A stretch of 64,000 bases of DNA from Solimonas sp. K1W22B-7 (GTDB lineage Bacteria; Pseudomonadota; Gammaproteobacteria; Nevskiales; Nevskiaceae). A program made the translations under genes and the position numbers. The notes below the pieces were generated by a model. It searched no databases. It had not been told where the DNA came from and saw nothing but the letters and a program-made list of their open reading frames with translations. Location of the stretch: NCBI RefSeq assembly GCF_003428335.1, contig NZ_CP031704.1, positions 62,001 to 126,000 of the forward strand, given 5' to 3'. This document shows positions 35,821 through 44,585 of the stretch, one piece after another. Position 1 is the first letter of the stretch. Each line of letters begins with the position of its first letter.

Positions 35821-36323
35821 GCGAGGAAGGCTGGCGTGCCCGCCTCAAGCGGGTGGTGGTCGCGCAGCTGACGCAGGGGGTGACGCCGAAGCGCGTCGCC
35901 TTCACGCTGGCGCTGGGGGCGCTGCTCAGTGTTTTTCCGGTCTTCGGTGCGACCACCGCGTTGTGCGCGCTCGCCGCCTGGCTGTTGCGCCTGAACCAGC
36001 CGCTGATGCAGCTGCTCAATGCCGTGCTGGCGCCGGTGCATCTTCTGCTGCTGTATCCCTACTACCGCGCCGGAGAACACCTCTTCGGCCGCGAGCCGGC
36101 ACCGCTGCTGGCGGTGACCGAGCTGGCCGAGCGTTTCGCCGCCAGCCCGAAACAGTTCGTGCTGGACTACGGCATGGTCGCGGTGGGCGGCATGGTGGTG
36201 TGGCTGATCAGCGCGCTGGTGGTGATCCCGCTGCTGTATGCGGCGCTGCGGCCGGTGGTGGAGGCGGCGGCAAGGGGTGTGAAGGCGGGCCGGGGAAAGG
36301 TGCGCGGCACCACGGCCGGCTAG
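35817..36323 (+). CDS. DUF2062 membrane protein
   Basis: The 168-residue protein begins MSEEGWRARLKRVVVAQLTQ and carries the DUF2062 pattern VTPKRVAFTLALGALLSVFP-VFGATTALCALAAWLLRLNQ, followed by LLYPYYRAGEHLFG and a C-terminal helix VVWLISALVVIPLLYAALRP. DUF2062 proteins are small inner-membrane proteins of unknown function. It overlaps the previous gene by 4 bp and closes the lipid-modification operon. The stop codon TAG is directly followed by a MITE-type terminal repeat. Confidence 0.85.
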   Translation: MSEEGWRARLKRVVVAQLTQGVTPKRVAFTLALGALLSVFPVFGATTALCALAAWLLRLNQPLMQLLNAVLAPVHLLLLYPYYRAGEHLFGREPAPLLAVTELAERFAASPKQFVLDYGMVAVGGMVVWLISALVVIPLLYAALRPVVEAAARGVKAGRGKVRGTTAG

Positions 36324-36355
36324 GGCCTGTTAACACTACCGCGATCGCTGCGACC
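36323..36355. repeat. Solo left-end copy of the MITE terminal repeat
   Basis: GGGCCTGTTAAC is identical to the outermost 12 bp of the element at 4028, followed by a diverged stretch and then ATCGCTGCGA, again identical and in register with the element's terminal repeat. The G of the preceding TAG stop is the first base. No second end is found nearby. Confidence 0.6.
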
Positions 36356-36372
36356 TCGCTCCTACCTTGGCA

Positions 36373-36437
36373 GTAGGGTGCGCATCGCGCACGCGGTGGT
36401 TCCGGCCACCTTCAATGGTGCGCGGTGCGCACCCTAC
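36373..36437. repeat. GTAGGGTGCGC inverted repeat
   Basis: The left arm 36373-36392 (GTAGGGTGCGCATCGCGCAC) and right arm 36418-36437 match at 19 of 20 positions as inverted copies. It lies between convergent DUF2062 and tatC, beside a MITE end. Repeats with this GTAGGGTGCGC...GCGCACCCTAC form are common in Proteobacteria. Confidence 0.75.
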
Positions 36438-36446
36438 GGGCAGTCG

Positions 36447-37232
36447 CTACTCGCCGGCCTGCTTTTGCGCCTCACGCTGCGCATCGACCTCTTTGGTCCC
36501 CGGCACCATGATGCGTGCCGCGACGATGCCCACCTCGAACAGCAGGTAGACCGGGATCGCCAGCATCAGCTGCGAGATCACGTCGGGCGGGGTGAAGATC
36601 GCGCCGAGGACGAAGGCCCCGACCAGCACGTACTCGCGGTTGTCGGTGAGCTGCTTGGGCGTGACGAAGCCGGTCTTGACCAGCAGCACCAGCGCCACCG
36701 GTGTCTCGAAGGCCAGGCCGAAGGCGACGAAGATCGTCAGCACGAAGTCCAGGTATTTGCTGATGTCGGTCATCACCGTGACGCCTTCCGGCGCGGCGTT
36801 GACGGTGAAGTGGAATACCGTGGGCAGCACCAGGAAGTAGGCGAAGGCGATGCCGGAGTAGAACAGCAGGGTGCTGGAGGCCATCAGCGGCGCCACCAGG
36901 CGGCGCTCGTTCTTGTACAGGCCGGGGGCGACGAAACCCCAGATCTGCCACAGCACCCAGGGCATCGCCAGCACGAAGCCCAGCACGGCGGCGAACTTGA
37001 TCGGGGTGAAGAACGGCGAGGCCACTTCGGTAGCGATCATCGTCGCGCCCGGCGACAGCGACTTCAGCATCGGGCGCGCCAGCAGGGCGTAGATGTCCTT
37101 GGCAACGAAGATCAGCGGCAGGATCACGACCAGCACGCCGATAAGCGCATGCATCAGCCGCTGGCGCAGCTCCAGCAGGTGTGCGATCAGCGGCTGTTCG
37201 GTGTCCTGGGGGCCTTCTATCTGCTCGGTCAT
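36447..37232 (-). CDS. tatC: Sec-independent (twin-arginine) translocase subunit TatC
   Basis: The 261-residue protein has six membrane helices and TatC motifs: LIAHLLELRQRLMHALIGVL at the N-terminus, SPFFTPIKFAAVLGFVLAMP, LWQIWGFVAPGLYKNERR and GLAFETPVALVLLVKTGFVT. TatC receives the twin-arginine signal and with TatB forms the receptor for folded proteins. It is the last gene of hisBHAFE-tatABC and overlaps tatB by 4 bp. A short charged tail (EVDAQREAQKQAGE) ends the protein. Confidence 0.97.
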   Translation of the reverse strand: MTEQIEGPQDTEQPLIAHLLELRQRLMHALIGVLVVILPLIFVAKDIYALLARPMLKSLSPGATMIATEVASPFFTPIKFAAVLGFVLAMPWVLWQIWGFVAPGLYKNERRLVAPLMASSTLLFYSGIAFAYFLVLPTVFHFTVNAAPEGVTVMTDISKYLDFVLTIFVAFGLAFETPVALVLLVKTGFVTPKQLTDNREYVLVGAFVLGAIFTPPDVISQLMLAIPVYLLFEVGIVAARIMVPGTKEVDAQREAQKQAGE

Positions 37233-37591
37233 GGCCGCGGATCGCTGTCCTTGGCCAGCTTCTCGAGCTCGGCCTTGGACTCCTGGCCATCCTTGAGCAG
37301 CTTCTCGACCTCGTCCTTGGTGTCCTGGCCGTCCTTGAGCAGCTTGCCGACGCTGGCCTTGGCTTCCTGGGCCTGCTCGGACAGCAGCTTCTGCGCTTCC
37401 TCGACCTGCTTCTTGAGCTCCATCAGGCGCGTCTCACGGTCCAGTTCGGTGGTGAGATTGCGCATGTAGACCTTGGCCTGGCCGCTCCAGCGGCCGAGGG
37501 TGCGGGCGAGCTTGGGCAGGCGCTCGGGGCCGAGCACCACCAGGGCGACGATGAAGCAGACCAGCAGCTCGGAAAAGCCGACGTCAAACAT
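37229..37591 (-). CDS. tatB: Sec-independent translocase subunit TatB
   Basis: The 120-residue protein begins MFDVGFSELLVCFIVALVVL with one membrane helix, then GPERLPKLARTLGRWSGQAK (the hinge GPxRLP) and an amphipathic helix. The C-terminal half is a charged coiled coil with an imperfect tandem unit, KLLKDGQDTKDEVE and KLLKDGQESKAELE, then KLAKD. TatB partners TatC in substrate recognition. It overlaps tatC by 4 bp and follows tatA by 23 bp. Confidence 0.95.
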   Translation of the reverse strand: MFDVGFSELLVCFIVALVVLGPERLPKLARTLGRWSGQAKVYMRNLTTELDRETRLMELKKQVEEAQKLLSEQAQEAKASVGKLLKDGQDTKDEVEKLLKDGQESKAELEKLAKDSDPRP

Positions 37592-37614
37592 GGATCAGTC
37601 CCGCAGGCGGGGCT

Positions 37615-37839
37615 TCAGACCTTGTTCTGCTCGGAGTTGGTGCTGCTGTTCTGCTTCTGCTGGTCGGCGAGCTGCTCCGGGGTCTTGGCTGCGCCCTCCT
37701 CGCCTTCCTTCATGGCCGACTTGAAGTTCTTGATCGCGCCGCCGAGATCGCCACCGGCGTTGCGCAGCTTCTTGGTGCCGAAGATGACCAGGACGATGGC
37801 CAGGACGATGAGCCAGTGCCAGATGCTGAAAGAACCCAT
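37615..37839 (-). CDS. tatA: Sec-independent translocase subunit TatA
   Basis: The 74-residue protein starts [20 protein letters not shown], with the single helix ending [20 protein letters not shown] (the FGxKKLR hinge and amphipathic helix), then a hydrophilic tail rich in Gln, Glu and Ser. TatA oligomers form the translocation pore. It lies 18 bp after hisE on the same strand, so Tat expression may be partly driven by the his operon promoter. Confidence 0.96.
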   Translation of the reverse strand: MGSFSIWHWLIVLAIVLVIFGTKKLRNAGGDLGGAIKNFKSAMKEGEEGAAKTPEQLADQQKQNSSTNSEQNKV

Positions 37840-37857
37840 GTTGCTATCCTCGTGAGT

Positions 37858-38193
37858 CTATTTGCTGCGGGCGGCCTTCTCGGCCAGCCCGGATTGCCCG
37901 AAACGCCGGGCCAGTTCGTCGGTCAGCGCGGTCAGGGGCAGGTCCTTGTGCGCCATCAGCACCAGGCTGTGGAACCACAGGTCTGCCAGCTCATAGACCA
38001 TGGCGCCGTTGTCCGGGTTCTTGGCCGCGATGATGGTTTCCGCCGCTTCCTCGCCGAGCTTCTTGAGGATGACGTCGGTGCCCTTGGCGTAGAGGCCGGC
38101 AATGTACGAACCCTGTGGATCCGCGGACTTGCGGGCTTCCAGGGTGGCATACAGCTGGGTCAATACGTCGCCGGGGTTCATCAGGTTAACCAT
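37858..38193 (-). CDS. hisE: Phosphoribosyl-ATP pyrophosphatase
   Basis: The 111-residue protein catalyses the second step of histidine synthesis (PR-ATP to PR-AMP). It contains the MazG-like helices VLTQLYATLEARKSADPQGS, GTDVILKKLGEEAAETIIAA with the metal-binding E-x-x-E-x-x, and NGAMVYELADLWFHSLVLMA. It is a stand-alone HisE, not fused to HisI. The cyclohydrolase gene hisI, which usually sits between hisF and hisE, is absent: only 38 bp separate the two genes here. Confidence 0.95.
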   Translation of the reverse strand: MVNLMNPGDVLTQLYATLEARKSADPQGSYIAGLYAKGTDVILKKLGEEAAETIIAAKNPDNGAMVYELADLWFHSLVLMAHKDLPLTALTDELARRFGQSGLAEKAARSK

Positions 38194-38231
38194 ACAGGGT
38201 TGCAGGGTGACGACAGTGTACCCCCCGTCGC

Positions 38232-39002
38232 CTAGACGCGAACCCTGACGCCCTTGTCTGCCAGATACTTCTTGGCTTCGCCCACGGTGTAGGTGCCCTG
38301 GTGGAAGATGCTGGCGGCCAGCACGGCGTCGGCGCCGCCGGCGACGAAGCCCTGGTGGAGGTGTTCCAGGTCGCCGACGCCGCCGGAGGCGATCAGCGGC
38401 ACGCTGACGGCGGCGGAGATGGCGCGCAGCAGTTCGTTGTCGTAACCGCTCTTGGTGCCGTCGCGGTCGATGCTGGTGACCAGCAGTTCACCGGCGCCCT
38501 TGCGCACCATGGTCTTGGCCCACTCGATGGCGTCCAGGCCGGTGGCGCGGCGGCCGCCATGGGTGAAGACCTCCCAGCGCGGCGGTTCCTTCTTCTTGCT
38601 GACGCGCTTGGCATCGATCGCCACGACGATGCACTGCACGCCGTAGCGGTCGCCGGCCTCGGTGACGAAGTCCGGGTTTTCGACCGCGGAGGTGTTGATG
38701 CTGACCTTGTCGGCGCCGGCCGACAGCAGGGCGCGCACGTCGGCGCAGCTGCGCACGCCGCCGCCCACGGTCAGGGGGATGTAGATCTGGCGCGCCACCG
38801 CTTCCACGGTCTGGAACAGGGTGGGGCGGTCGTCGACGCTGGCGGTGATGTCGAGGAACACCAGTTCGTCGGCGCCCTGGGCGTCGTACTTGCGTGCCAC
38901 TTCGACCGGGTCGCCGGCGTCCTGCACGTCCTCGAACTTGATGCCCTTGACCACGCGCCCGCGGTCGATATCGAGGCAGGGAATGATGCGTTTCGCGAGC
39001 AT
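38232..39002 (-). CDS. hisF: Imidazole glycerol phosphate synthase, cyclase subunit
   Basis: The 256-residue TIM barrel begins [20 protein letters not shown] (Asp11 of the catalytic pair in LDIDRG), with [30 protein letters not shown] (second catalytic Asp) and [11 protein letters not shown]. With HisH it forms imidazole glycerol phosphate and AICAR. The gene order hisA-hisF on the same strand, with HisH further upstream, is standard. The start ATG at 39002 follows hisA by 30 bp. Confidence 0.97.
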   Translation of the reverse strand: MLAKRIIPCLDIDRGRVVKGIKFEDVQDAGDPVEVARKYDAQGADELVFLDITASVDDRPTLFQTVEAVARQIYIPLTVGGGVRSCADVRALLSAGADKVSINTSAVENPDFVTEAGDRYGVQCIVVAIDAKRVSKKKEPPRWEVFTHGGRRATGLDAIEWAKTMVRKGAGELLVTSIDRDGTKSGYDNELLRAISAAVSVPLIASGGVGDLEHLHQGFVAGGADAVLAASIFHQGTYTVGEAKKYLADKGVRVRV

Positions 39003-39032
39003 GGGACTTACAGCCTGTGGATCGTGAGGGAC

Positions 39033-39758
39033 TTAGCCGCGGGCAACCTTGACGGCGTCCGCGAGCTTGAGCGTGCCCTCGTAGAGCGCGCGGCCGATGA
39101 TGGCGCCGGCGACACCCTCGCCCTCGATCTCCTTGAGGCGGTGGATGTCGTCGATGGTGCTGACGCCGCCGCTGGCGAAGACCGGGGTCTTGATCGCTGC
39201 GGCGAGGTTGCGGGTGGCCTGGGCGTTGAAGCCCTGCATCATGCCGTCGCGGCCGATGTCGGTGTAGATGATCGCCTCGACGCCGTCGCGCTCGCAGTGC
39301 ACCGCGGTCTCGATGACGTCATGGCCGGTGATCTTGGTCCAGCCGTTGAGCGCGACGCGGCCGTCCTTGGCGTCCAGCCCCACGATGATGTGGCGCGGGA
39401 ACTCCAGGCAGAGGTCGTGCAGGAAGTGCGGCGTGTTCACGGCCTTGGTGCCGATGATCACGTACTGCACGCCGGCGTTGAGGTAGCGCTGCACGGTTTC
39501 CTCGTCGCGGATGCCGCCGCCGATCTGGACGGGGATGCTGATCGCCGCGGCGATCTGCTCCACCACCTTGATGTTGACCGGCTCGCCCTTGATGGCGCCG
39601 TCGAGGTCGACGAGATGCAGGCGCTCGGCGCCTTCGTCGACCCAACGCTGGGCCATGGCCACAGGGTCATCGGAGAAGACGGTGACGTCGTCCATTCGGC
39701 CCTGGCGCAAACGCACGCACTTGCCGCCCTTGAGATCAATCGCAGGAATCAACAGCAT
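39033..39758 (-). CDS. hisA: ProFAR isomerase
   Basis: The 241-residue TIM barrel starts [20 protein letters not shown] (catalytic Asp8), with [52 protein letters not shown] and [15 protein letters not shown]. It converts ProFAR to PRFAR, the fourth his step, and is closely related to HisF. A 146-bp gap with no recognisable gene separates it from hisH upstream; some of that gap may hold a secondary promoter. Confidence 0.97.
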   Translation of the reverse strand: MLLIPAIDLKGGKCVRLRQGRMDDVTVFSDDPVAMAQRWVDEGAERLHLVDLDGAIKGEPVNIKVVEQIAAAISIPVQIGGGIRDEETVQRYLNAGVQYVIIGTKAVNTPHFLHDLCLEFPRHIIVGLDAKDGRVALNGWTKITGHDVIETAVHCERDGVEAIIYTDIGRDGMMQGFNAQATRNLAAAIKTPVFASGGVSTIDDIHRLKEIEGEGVAGAIIGRALYEGTLKLADAVKVARG

Positions 39759-39904
39759 GAGCTGTGAGAACCATCAGTTGGGATAGCGAGGAAGGGAGAC
39801 CGGAGTGGGTCGTATTTCGGCTTGCGGCCTGGTTCGGTGTGGAAAAACTCTGCACCATTAACCTGCCGCGTGCAAGCCGCGTCTATGGGGTGTCCATGAA
39901 GTGC

Positions 39905-40543
39905 TCAGGGATCCCATTGAACAAAGTTGGCCAGCAGCGTCATTCCGGCGTTCTGGGACTTCTCCGGATGAAACTGGAAAGCGACCAGGTTGTCTCGCGC
40001 CAGGGCGGAGGCAAAGGTCTTGGTGTAGTCGGTCGTGCCCAGCACGTGGTCCGGGTTGGCCGGTTCCGCATGGTAGCTGTGCACGAAATAGAACCAGGTG
40101 TCGTCCGGGATGCCTTCCCAGAGCGGGTGCTTGCGCGTCTGGCGCACGCGGTTCCAGCCCATATGGGGGACTTTCAGGCGGTCGATGCCGCCGTCTTCCG
40201 GGGGGTCGGGGAAGCGCGTGACCTTGCCGGTGAACAGGCCCAGGGCCGGGACGCCGCCGTTTTCGTCGCTCCACTCCAGCATCACCTGCATGCCCAGGCA
40301 GATGCCGAGCATCGGCTTCCTGCGCGCCGCCTCGATCACCATCTGGTTCAGTTCCAGGCGCTGCAACTCGCGCATGCATTCGCGCACGCCGCCGACGCCG
40401 GGCAGCACCAGGCGGTCGCACTTGAGCAGCACTTCCGGGTCATAGCTGGTGACCACGCGGGTCCCGCCGGCGACGCGCTCCAGCGCCTTGCCGAGCGAGT
40501 GCAGGTTGCCCATGCCGTAATCGATGATGCCGACGGACGCCAT
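39905..40543 (-). CDS. hisH: Imidazole glycerol phosphate synthase, glutaminase subunit
   Basis: The 212-residue class I glutamine amidotransferase starts at ATG 40543 (MASVGIIDYGMGNLHSLGKA). It contains VLPGVGGVRECMRELQRL (oxyanion strand), the nucleophile in LGICLGMQVMLEWS, VPHMGWN, FVHSYHA and the catalytic His-Glu in FQFHPEKSQNAG. It supplies ammonia to HisF. Length and motifs are standard. It follows hisB by 8 bp. Confidence 0.97.
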   Translation of the reverse strand: MASVGIIDYGMGNLHSLGKALERVAGGTRVVTSYDPEVLLKCDRLVLPGVGGVRECMRELQRLELNQMVIEAARRKPMLGICLGMQVMLEWSDENGGVPALGLFTGKVTRFPDPPEDGGIDRLKVPHMGWNRVRQTRKHPLWEGIPDDTWFYFVHSYHAEPANPDHVLGTTDYTKTFASALARDNLVAFQFHPEKSQNAGMTLLANFVQWDP

Positions 40544-40551
40544 GCTTGGAC

Positions 40552-41145
40552 TTACAGACTGCCCTTGGTGGACGGCATCACGTCGCCCAGACGCGCGTCG
40601 CGCTCCACGGCCATGCGCAGGGCGCGGCCGAAAGCCTTGAACACGGTCTCGATGATGTGGTGCGCGTTGCGGCCGCGCAGGTTGTCGATGTGCAGCGTCA
40701 CCTTGGCGTGGTTGACGAAGCCCTGGAAGAACTCGCGGAACAGGTCCACGTCGAACTCGCCGATGCGCGCGCGCGGGAACTCGATGCCGTATTCCAGGCC
40801 CGGGCGGCCCGACAGGTCCACCACCACGCGCGACAGCGCCTCGTCCAGCGGGACGTAGGAGTGGCCGTAGCGGAAGATGCCCTTCTTGTCGCCCACCGCC
40901 TGGTCGAAGGCCTGGCCGAGGGTGATGCCGATGTCCTCGACGGTGTGGTGATCGTCGATGTGCCGGTCGCCGGTGGCTTCCACGACGAGGTCGATCAGCC
41001 CGTGGCGGGCGACCTGGTCGAGCATGTGATCCAGGAAGGGAACGCCGGTCTGGAAGCGGGACTGGCCGCTCCCGTCGAGGTTCACTTCTACTCGGATCTG
41101 GGTCTCGCGCGTGTCGCGCGTGACGCTGGCTTTGCGTGCGTTCAT
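40552..41145 (-). CDS. hisB: Imidazoleglycerol-phosphate dehydratase
   Basis: The 197-residue mono-functional enzyme starts at ATG 41145 ([20 protein letters not shown]). The metal-binding signatures are visible: [42 protein letters not shown] and [18 protein letters not shown]. It lacks the N-terminal histidinol-phosphatase domain of enterobacterial HisB. It appears to be the first gene of the block hisB-H-A-F-E-tatA-B-C; hisG, D, C and I must lie elsewhere. Confidence 0.97.
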   Translation of the reverse strand: MNARKASVTRDTRETQIRVEVNLDGSGQSRFQTGVPFLDHMLDQVARHGLIDLVVEATGDRHIDDHHTVEDIGITLGQAFDQAVGDKKGIFRYGHSYVPLDEALSRVVVDLSGRPGLEYGIEFPRARIGEFDVDLFREFFQGFVNHAKVTLHIDNLRGRNAHHIIETVFKAFGRALRMAVERDARLGDVMPSTKGSL

Positions 41146-41255
41146 TGACGCCGGCTGGCGATAAGGGGCGACAAGGATACCCCGCAGTGCAGCAAAAACC
41201 AAAGCCCAGGCTCAAGCCCCTGGGGCAAGGGGCTGGGGTGATCAAAAAGCCGGCA

Positions 41256-41357
41256 GTCCGCAAATGAACGCAAAGAACGCAAATAGAAGCCGGACGTTGC
41301 CGCGGCTATGGCGCATTCTGTTGATCCATTTGCGTCCATTTGCGTTCATTTGCGGAC
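41256..41357. repeat. GTCCGCAAATGAACGCAAA inverted repeat
   Basis: The left arm 41256-41275 and right arm 41339-41357 (TTTGCGTTCATTTGCGGAC) are perfectly complementary over 19 bp. Internal partial copies of GAACGCAAA and TTTGCGTCCA suggest slipped duplications. The element is AT-richer than its surroundings and sits upstream of hisB and downstream of dtd. The same word family is widespread in Proteobacteria. Confidence 0.75.
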
Positions 41358-41369
41358 CGATCACTGTTT

Positions 41370-41807
41370 CTAGCTTTCCAGCCAGAAAGTGACTGGCCCG
41401 TCGTTGACCAGGGCCACCTTCATGTCGGCGCCGAAGCGGCCGCAGGCCACCTCGGGGTGCTGGTGGCGGGCGCGGTGCACCAGCCAGGCGAACAGGTCGC
41501 GCGCCATGTCCGGCGGGGCGGCGGTGGAGAAGCCGGCGCGGGTGCCGCTGCGGGTGTCGGCCGCCAGGGTGAACTGCGAGACCATCAGCAGGCCGCCGCC
41601 GGTGTCGCGCAGCGAGCGGTTCATGCGGCCCTGTTCGTCCTCGAACACGCGGTAGCCCAGCAGGCGCTCCAGCAGGCGTTCGCCACGGGCCTCGGTGTCG
41701 TCGGGCTGCACCCCGACCAGCACCAGCAGGCCCGGGCCGATGCGGCCGATGACCTGGCCTTCCACCGTGACCGAGGCCTCGCTGACGCGCTGCAGCAGTC
41801 CGATCAT
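41370..41807 (-). CDS. dtd: D-aminoacyl-tRNA deacylase
   Basis: The 145-residue protein removes D-amino acids mis-attached to tRNA. Signatures: MIGLLQRVSEASVTVEGQVI, the catalytic SQFTLAADTRSGTRAGFSTA motif, and the proofreading Gly-cis-Pro motif NDGPVTFWLES at the C-terminus. It is of standard length. It is divergent from the acyltransferase gene and separated from hisB by an inverted-repeat element. Confidence 0.96.
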   Translation of the reverse strand: MIGLLQRVSEASVTVEGQVIGRIGPGLLVLVGVQPDDTEARGERLLERLLGYRVFEDEQGRMNRSLRDTGGGLLMVSQFTLAADTRSGTRAGFSTAAPPDMARDLFAWLVHRARHQHPEVACGRFGADMKVALVNDGPVTFWLES

Positions 41808-41909
41808 TGCGGGCTCTCCGGGGGCTGGGACAGGCTATGGCGCCCATTCTAGGGCCGAGGGCCGCCCCCGGGGCTGCAAGCCGCCGCGGGCCGGACTCAT
41901 AATATCCCC

Positions 41910-42779
41910 ATGAAATCAGTGATCCGACTGCTCCTGCAAGCCCTGGGGCGGCTGCCCTTGCCCCTGCTGCATGCCACCGGCGCGGCCCTGGGCACCCTGC
42001 TCTGGTGGCTGCCCAACGACCTCAAGGCGATCACCCTGCTGCACCTGCGGCGCTGTCTGCCGGAACTGGACGAGCCGCAGCGCCGGCGCCTGGCGCGGGA
42101 GAGCCTGCGCCAGTCGATGCAGGCGGTGCTGGAGGCCCCGGCGATCTGGTTCGGCCCCGAGGCGCGGCTGCGCCGCTGGATCGACGTGCCGGCCCTGCGC
42201 GATCAGATCCAGGAGGCCTCGCGCCAGGGCGCCATCATCCTCTGTCCTCACATCGGCTCCTGGGAGCTGGCCGGCATGTTCTGCGCGGCCCATGGCGGCA
42301 TCGCCTCGCTCTACAAGCCGCAGAAGGGCGTGATCGACGAGCTGATCCTGGAGGGCCGCAGCCGCCTGGGCGCCACCCTGGTGCCGACCAGCGCCGCCGG
42401 TGTCCGGGCCCTGCTGCAGGAGCTCAAGGGCGGCGGCAAGATCGGCGTGCTGCCCGACCACGATCCTCCGGCGGGTTCGGGGGTGTTCGCGCCGCTGTTC
42501 GGCATCCCCGCCCACACCACCGTGCTGGTGTCCAAGCTGGCGGGGCGCATCGGCCTGCCGGTGTGGTTCTGTTACGCCGAACGCATGCCGCGGGGCCGCG
42601 GTTTCCGCTTCCACCTGCGCCAGGCGCCGGAAGGGGTGGCGGACGCCGCCCAGGGCCCCGCCGCGCTCAACCAGGGCATCGAGTCGGTGATCCGGCACTT
42701 GCCGGAACAGTACTGGTGGAGCTACAAACGCTACCGCCGCCGGCCTCCCGGGGGCGAGAACCTCTACGCCGGCCTCTAG
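41910..42779 (+). CDS. LpxL/HtrB-type lysophospholipid acyltransferase
   Basis: The 289-residue protein starts MKSVIRLLLQALGRLPLPLL with an N-terminal membrane anchor. It has the acyltransferase motif PHIGSWEL (His114, Glu119, an H-x4-E arrangement), IASLYKPQKG, GKIGVLPDHDPPAGSGVFAP and WSYKRYRRRPPG, as in late lipid A acyltransferases. It probably adds a secondary acyl chain to lipid A or a related lysolipid at the inner membrane. The acyl donor and exact acceptor are not readable. It is followed 89 bp later by the ABC operon. Confidence 0.9.
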   Translation: MKSVIRLLLQALGRLPLPLLHATGAALGTLLWWLPNDLKAITLLHLRRCLPELDEPQRRRLARESLRQSMQAVLEAPAIWFGPEARLRRWIDVPALRDQIQEASRQGAIILCPHIGSWELAGMFCAAHGGIASLYKPQKGVIDELILEGRSRLGATLVPTSAAGVRALLQELKGGGKIGVLPDHDPPAGSGVFAPLFGIPAHTTVLVSKLAGRIGLPVWFCYAERMPRGRGFRFHLRQAPEGVADAAQGPAALNQGIESVIRHLPEQYWWSYKRYRRRPPGGENLYAGL

Positions 42780-42868
42780 AACCGCGGGTCTCGCCGCCGC
42801 GGAACTCCGGCAAGGGCGGCGAGTCATAGCGCCGCCTTCATCACGCAACCATTCCCAGAAAGAACCAT

Positions 42869-43819
42869 ATGGAAAGCGAAGTCCTCATCGAGGCGCGCGC
42901 GCTGGCGCGAAGCTACGGCCGCACGCTGGCCGTCAGCGGCCTCGACCTGACCCTGCGCAAGGGGGAGATACTCGGTCTGCTCGGCCCCAACGGTGCCGGC
43001 AAGTCCACCACCATGAAGATGCTGACCGGCAACCTCGCGCCCTCCTCGGGCGAGGTGCTGATCGGCGGCAAGTCGCTGCGCGAGGACGCCAAGGCGGCCA
43101 AGCGCTCGCTCGGCTACCTGCCGGAGCAGCCGCCGGTCTACCCCGAGCTGACCGTGGACGAGTACCTGGATTACTGCGCCGGCCTGCACGGCATCGCGCG
43201 CCGCGCCCGCGGCGAGGCGGTGGCCTCGGCCCGGCGCGACTGCGGCCTCACCGAGGTGGGCAGCCGCCTGATCGGCAACCTGTCCAAGGGCTACCAGCAG
43301 CGCGTGGGCCTGGCGCAGGCGATCATCCATCGCCCGCCGGTGATCGTGCTCGACGAGCCTACCGTGGGGCTGGACCCGATCCAGATCCGCGAGATCCGCG
43401 CCCTGATCGCGACGCTGGCGCGCAATCATTCGGTGATCCTGTCCTCGCACATCCTGCCGGAGATCCAGGCGGTGTGTTCGCGCGTGATGATCATCAACCG
43501 CGGCCGCGTGGTGTACAGCGAGCCGGTGGCCGCCGCGAAGTCCGCCGGCTTCTCCTCCATCGCCGCCACGTTCCGCCAGCTGCCCGACGCGCGCACGCTG
43601 GAAACGCTGGCCGGGGTGCGCCGCGTGCTGGTGCTGGGCGAGGGACGCTACCGCATCGAGTGCGACGCTTCCGCCGATCCGCGCGAGGCCATCGTCAAGG
43701 CCGCCGTGGAGGGGGGCTGGGGCCTGCTGGAGTTGCGCGCGGAAGCGCAGACGCTGGAAGAAATCTTCGTGGAACTGGTGCTGCGCGGCGATGCCGCCGC
43801 CGAGAAGGACGTCGCATGA
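42869..43819 (+). CDS. ABC transporter ATP-binding protein (GldA-like)
   Basis: The 316-residue ATPase has Walker A GPNGAGKSTTMKMLTG, Q-loop LPEQPPVYPELTVDEY, signature NLSKGYQQRVGLAQAI, Walker B VIVLDEPTVGLDP and H-loop ILSSHILPEI, followed by a C-terminal extension with EARTLETLAG-like helices. It heads a four-gene operon with a GldF-like permease, a GldG-like auxiliary protein and a DUF4340 protein. In Bacteroidetes GldAFG is tied to gliding; in Proteobacteria the same set is common and its substrate is unknown. The stop overlaps the next start (ATGA). Confidence 0.92.
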   Translation: MESEVLIEARALARSYGRTLAVSGLDLTLRKGEILGLLGPNGAGKSTTMKMLTGNLAPSSGEVLIGGKSLREDAKAAKRSLGYLPEQPPVYPELTVDEYLDYCAGLHGIARRARGEAVASARRDCGLTEVGSRLIGNLSKGYQQRVGLAQAIIHRPPVIVLDEPTVGLDPIQIREIRALIATLARNHSVILSSHILPEIQAVCSRVMIINRGRVVYSEPVAAAKSAGFSSIAATFRQLPDARTLETLAGVRRVLVLGEGRYRIECDASADPREAIVKAAVEGGWGLLELRAEAQTLEEIFVELVLRGDAAAEKDVA

Positions 43820-44571
43820 TCAACATCTTCAGGATCGCGGCGAATGAAACGCGCCGCATTTTCGTATCGCCGCTGGCCTGGGTCGTGCTGGCCGGGCTGC
43901 AGTTCATCTTCGGCGGCGTGTACTGGCTGTCGCTGCTCGACTTCCGCAACAACGACGGCAGCATGGGCGCCGACTTCGGCGTCACCGACTACCTGATCTC
44001 CGGAACGCTGGTGGGCTTTCCCCTGGTACTGATGCTGCTGGTGATGCCGATGATGACCATGCGGTCGTTCGCCGAGGAGCGCAAGACCGGCACGATCACC
44101 CTGCTGTTCTCCGCGCCGGTCAGTCTCACCGAAGTGGTGCTGGGCAAGTTCCTGGGCGTGATCAGCTTTGTGCTGGCGATCATCCTGATGCTGGCGGCGA
44201 TGAGCTTCGTGCTGATGCCGCCGACCGGCTACCAGCTCGATCTCGGCCGCATCGCGGCCAGCTTCCTCGGCCTGTTCCTGATGCTGGCCGCATTCGCTTC
44301 CGCGGGGCTGTTCGTCTCCTCGCTGACGCGCGAGCCGGTGGTGTCGGCGGTGTTGTCGCTGGTGCTGGTGCTGGCCCTGTGGCTGGTGCAGATCCCCTCG
44401 TCCTACGACGGGATGCCCTTCAAGGAGCTGTGGGCCTACCTGTCCCTCATGACCCACTTCGATAGCCTGCGCCGCGGCGTGTTCGACAGCGCCGATGTCG
44501 CCTACTACCTGCTGTTCAGCACGCTGTTCCTCTGGCTGACCGTCCAGCGCCTCGACCTGGAACGCAACTAG
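43816..44571 (+). CDS. ABC-2 type permease (GldF-like)
   Basis: The 251-residue protein starts at ATG 43816 (MINIFRIAANETRRIFVSPL), overlapping the ATPase stop by 4 bp. It has about six membrane helices, including WVVLAGLQFIFGGVYWLSLL, FPLVLMLLVMPMMTMRSFAE, and the conserved cytoplasmic loop EERKTGTITLLFSAPVSLTE of ABC-2 permeases. It forms the channel half with the upstream ATPase. A 14-bp gap leads to the GldG-like gene. Confidence 0.9.
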   Translation: MINIFRIAANETRRIFVSPLAWVVLAGLQFIFGGVYWLSLLDFRNNDGSMGADFGVTDYLISGTLVGFPLVLMLLVMPMMTMRSFAEERKTGTITLLFSAPVSLTEVVLGKFLGVISFVLAIILMLAAMSFVLMPPTGYQLDLGRIAASFLGLFLMLAAFASAGLFVSSLTREPVVSAVLSLVLVLALWLVQIPSSYDGMPFKELWAYLSLMTHFDSLRRGVFDSADVAYYLLFSTLFLWLTVQRLDLERN

Positions 44572-44585
44572 AAAAGCCCTGCGCC

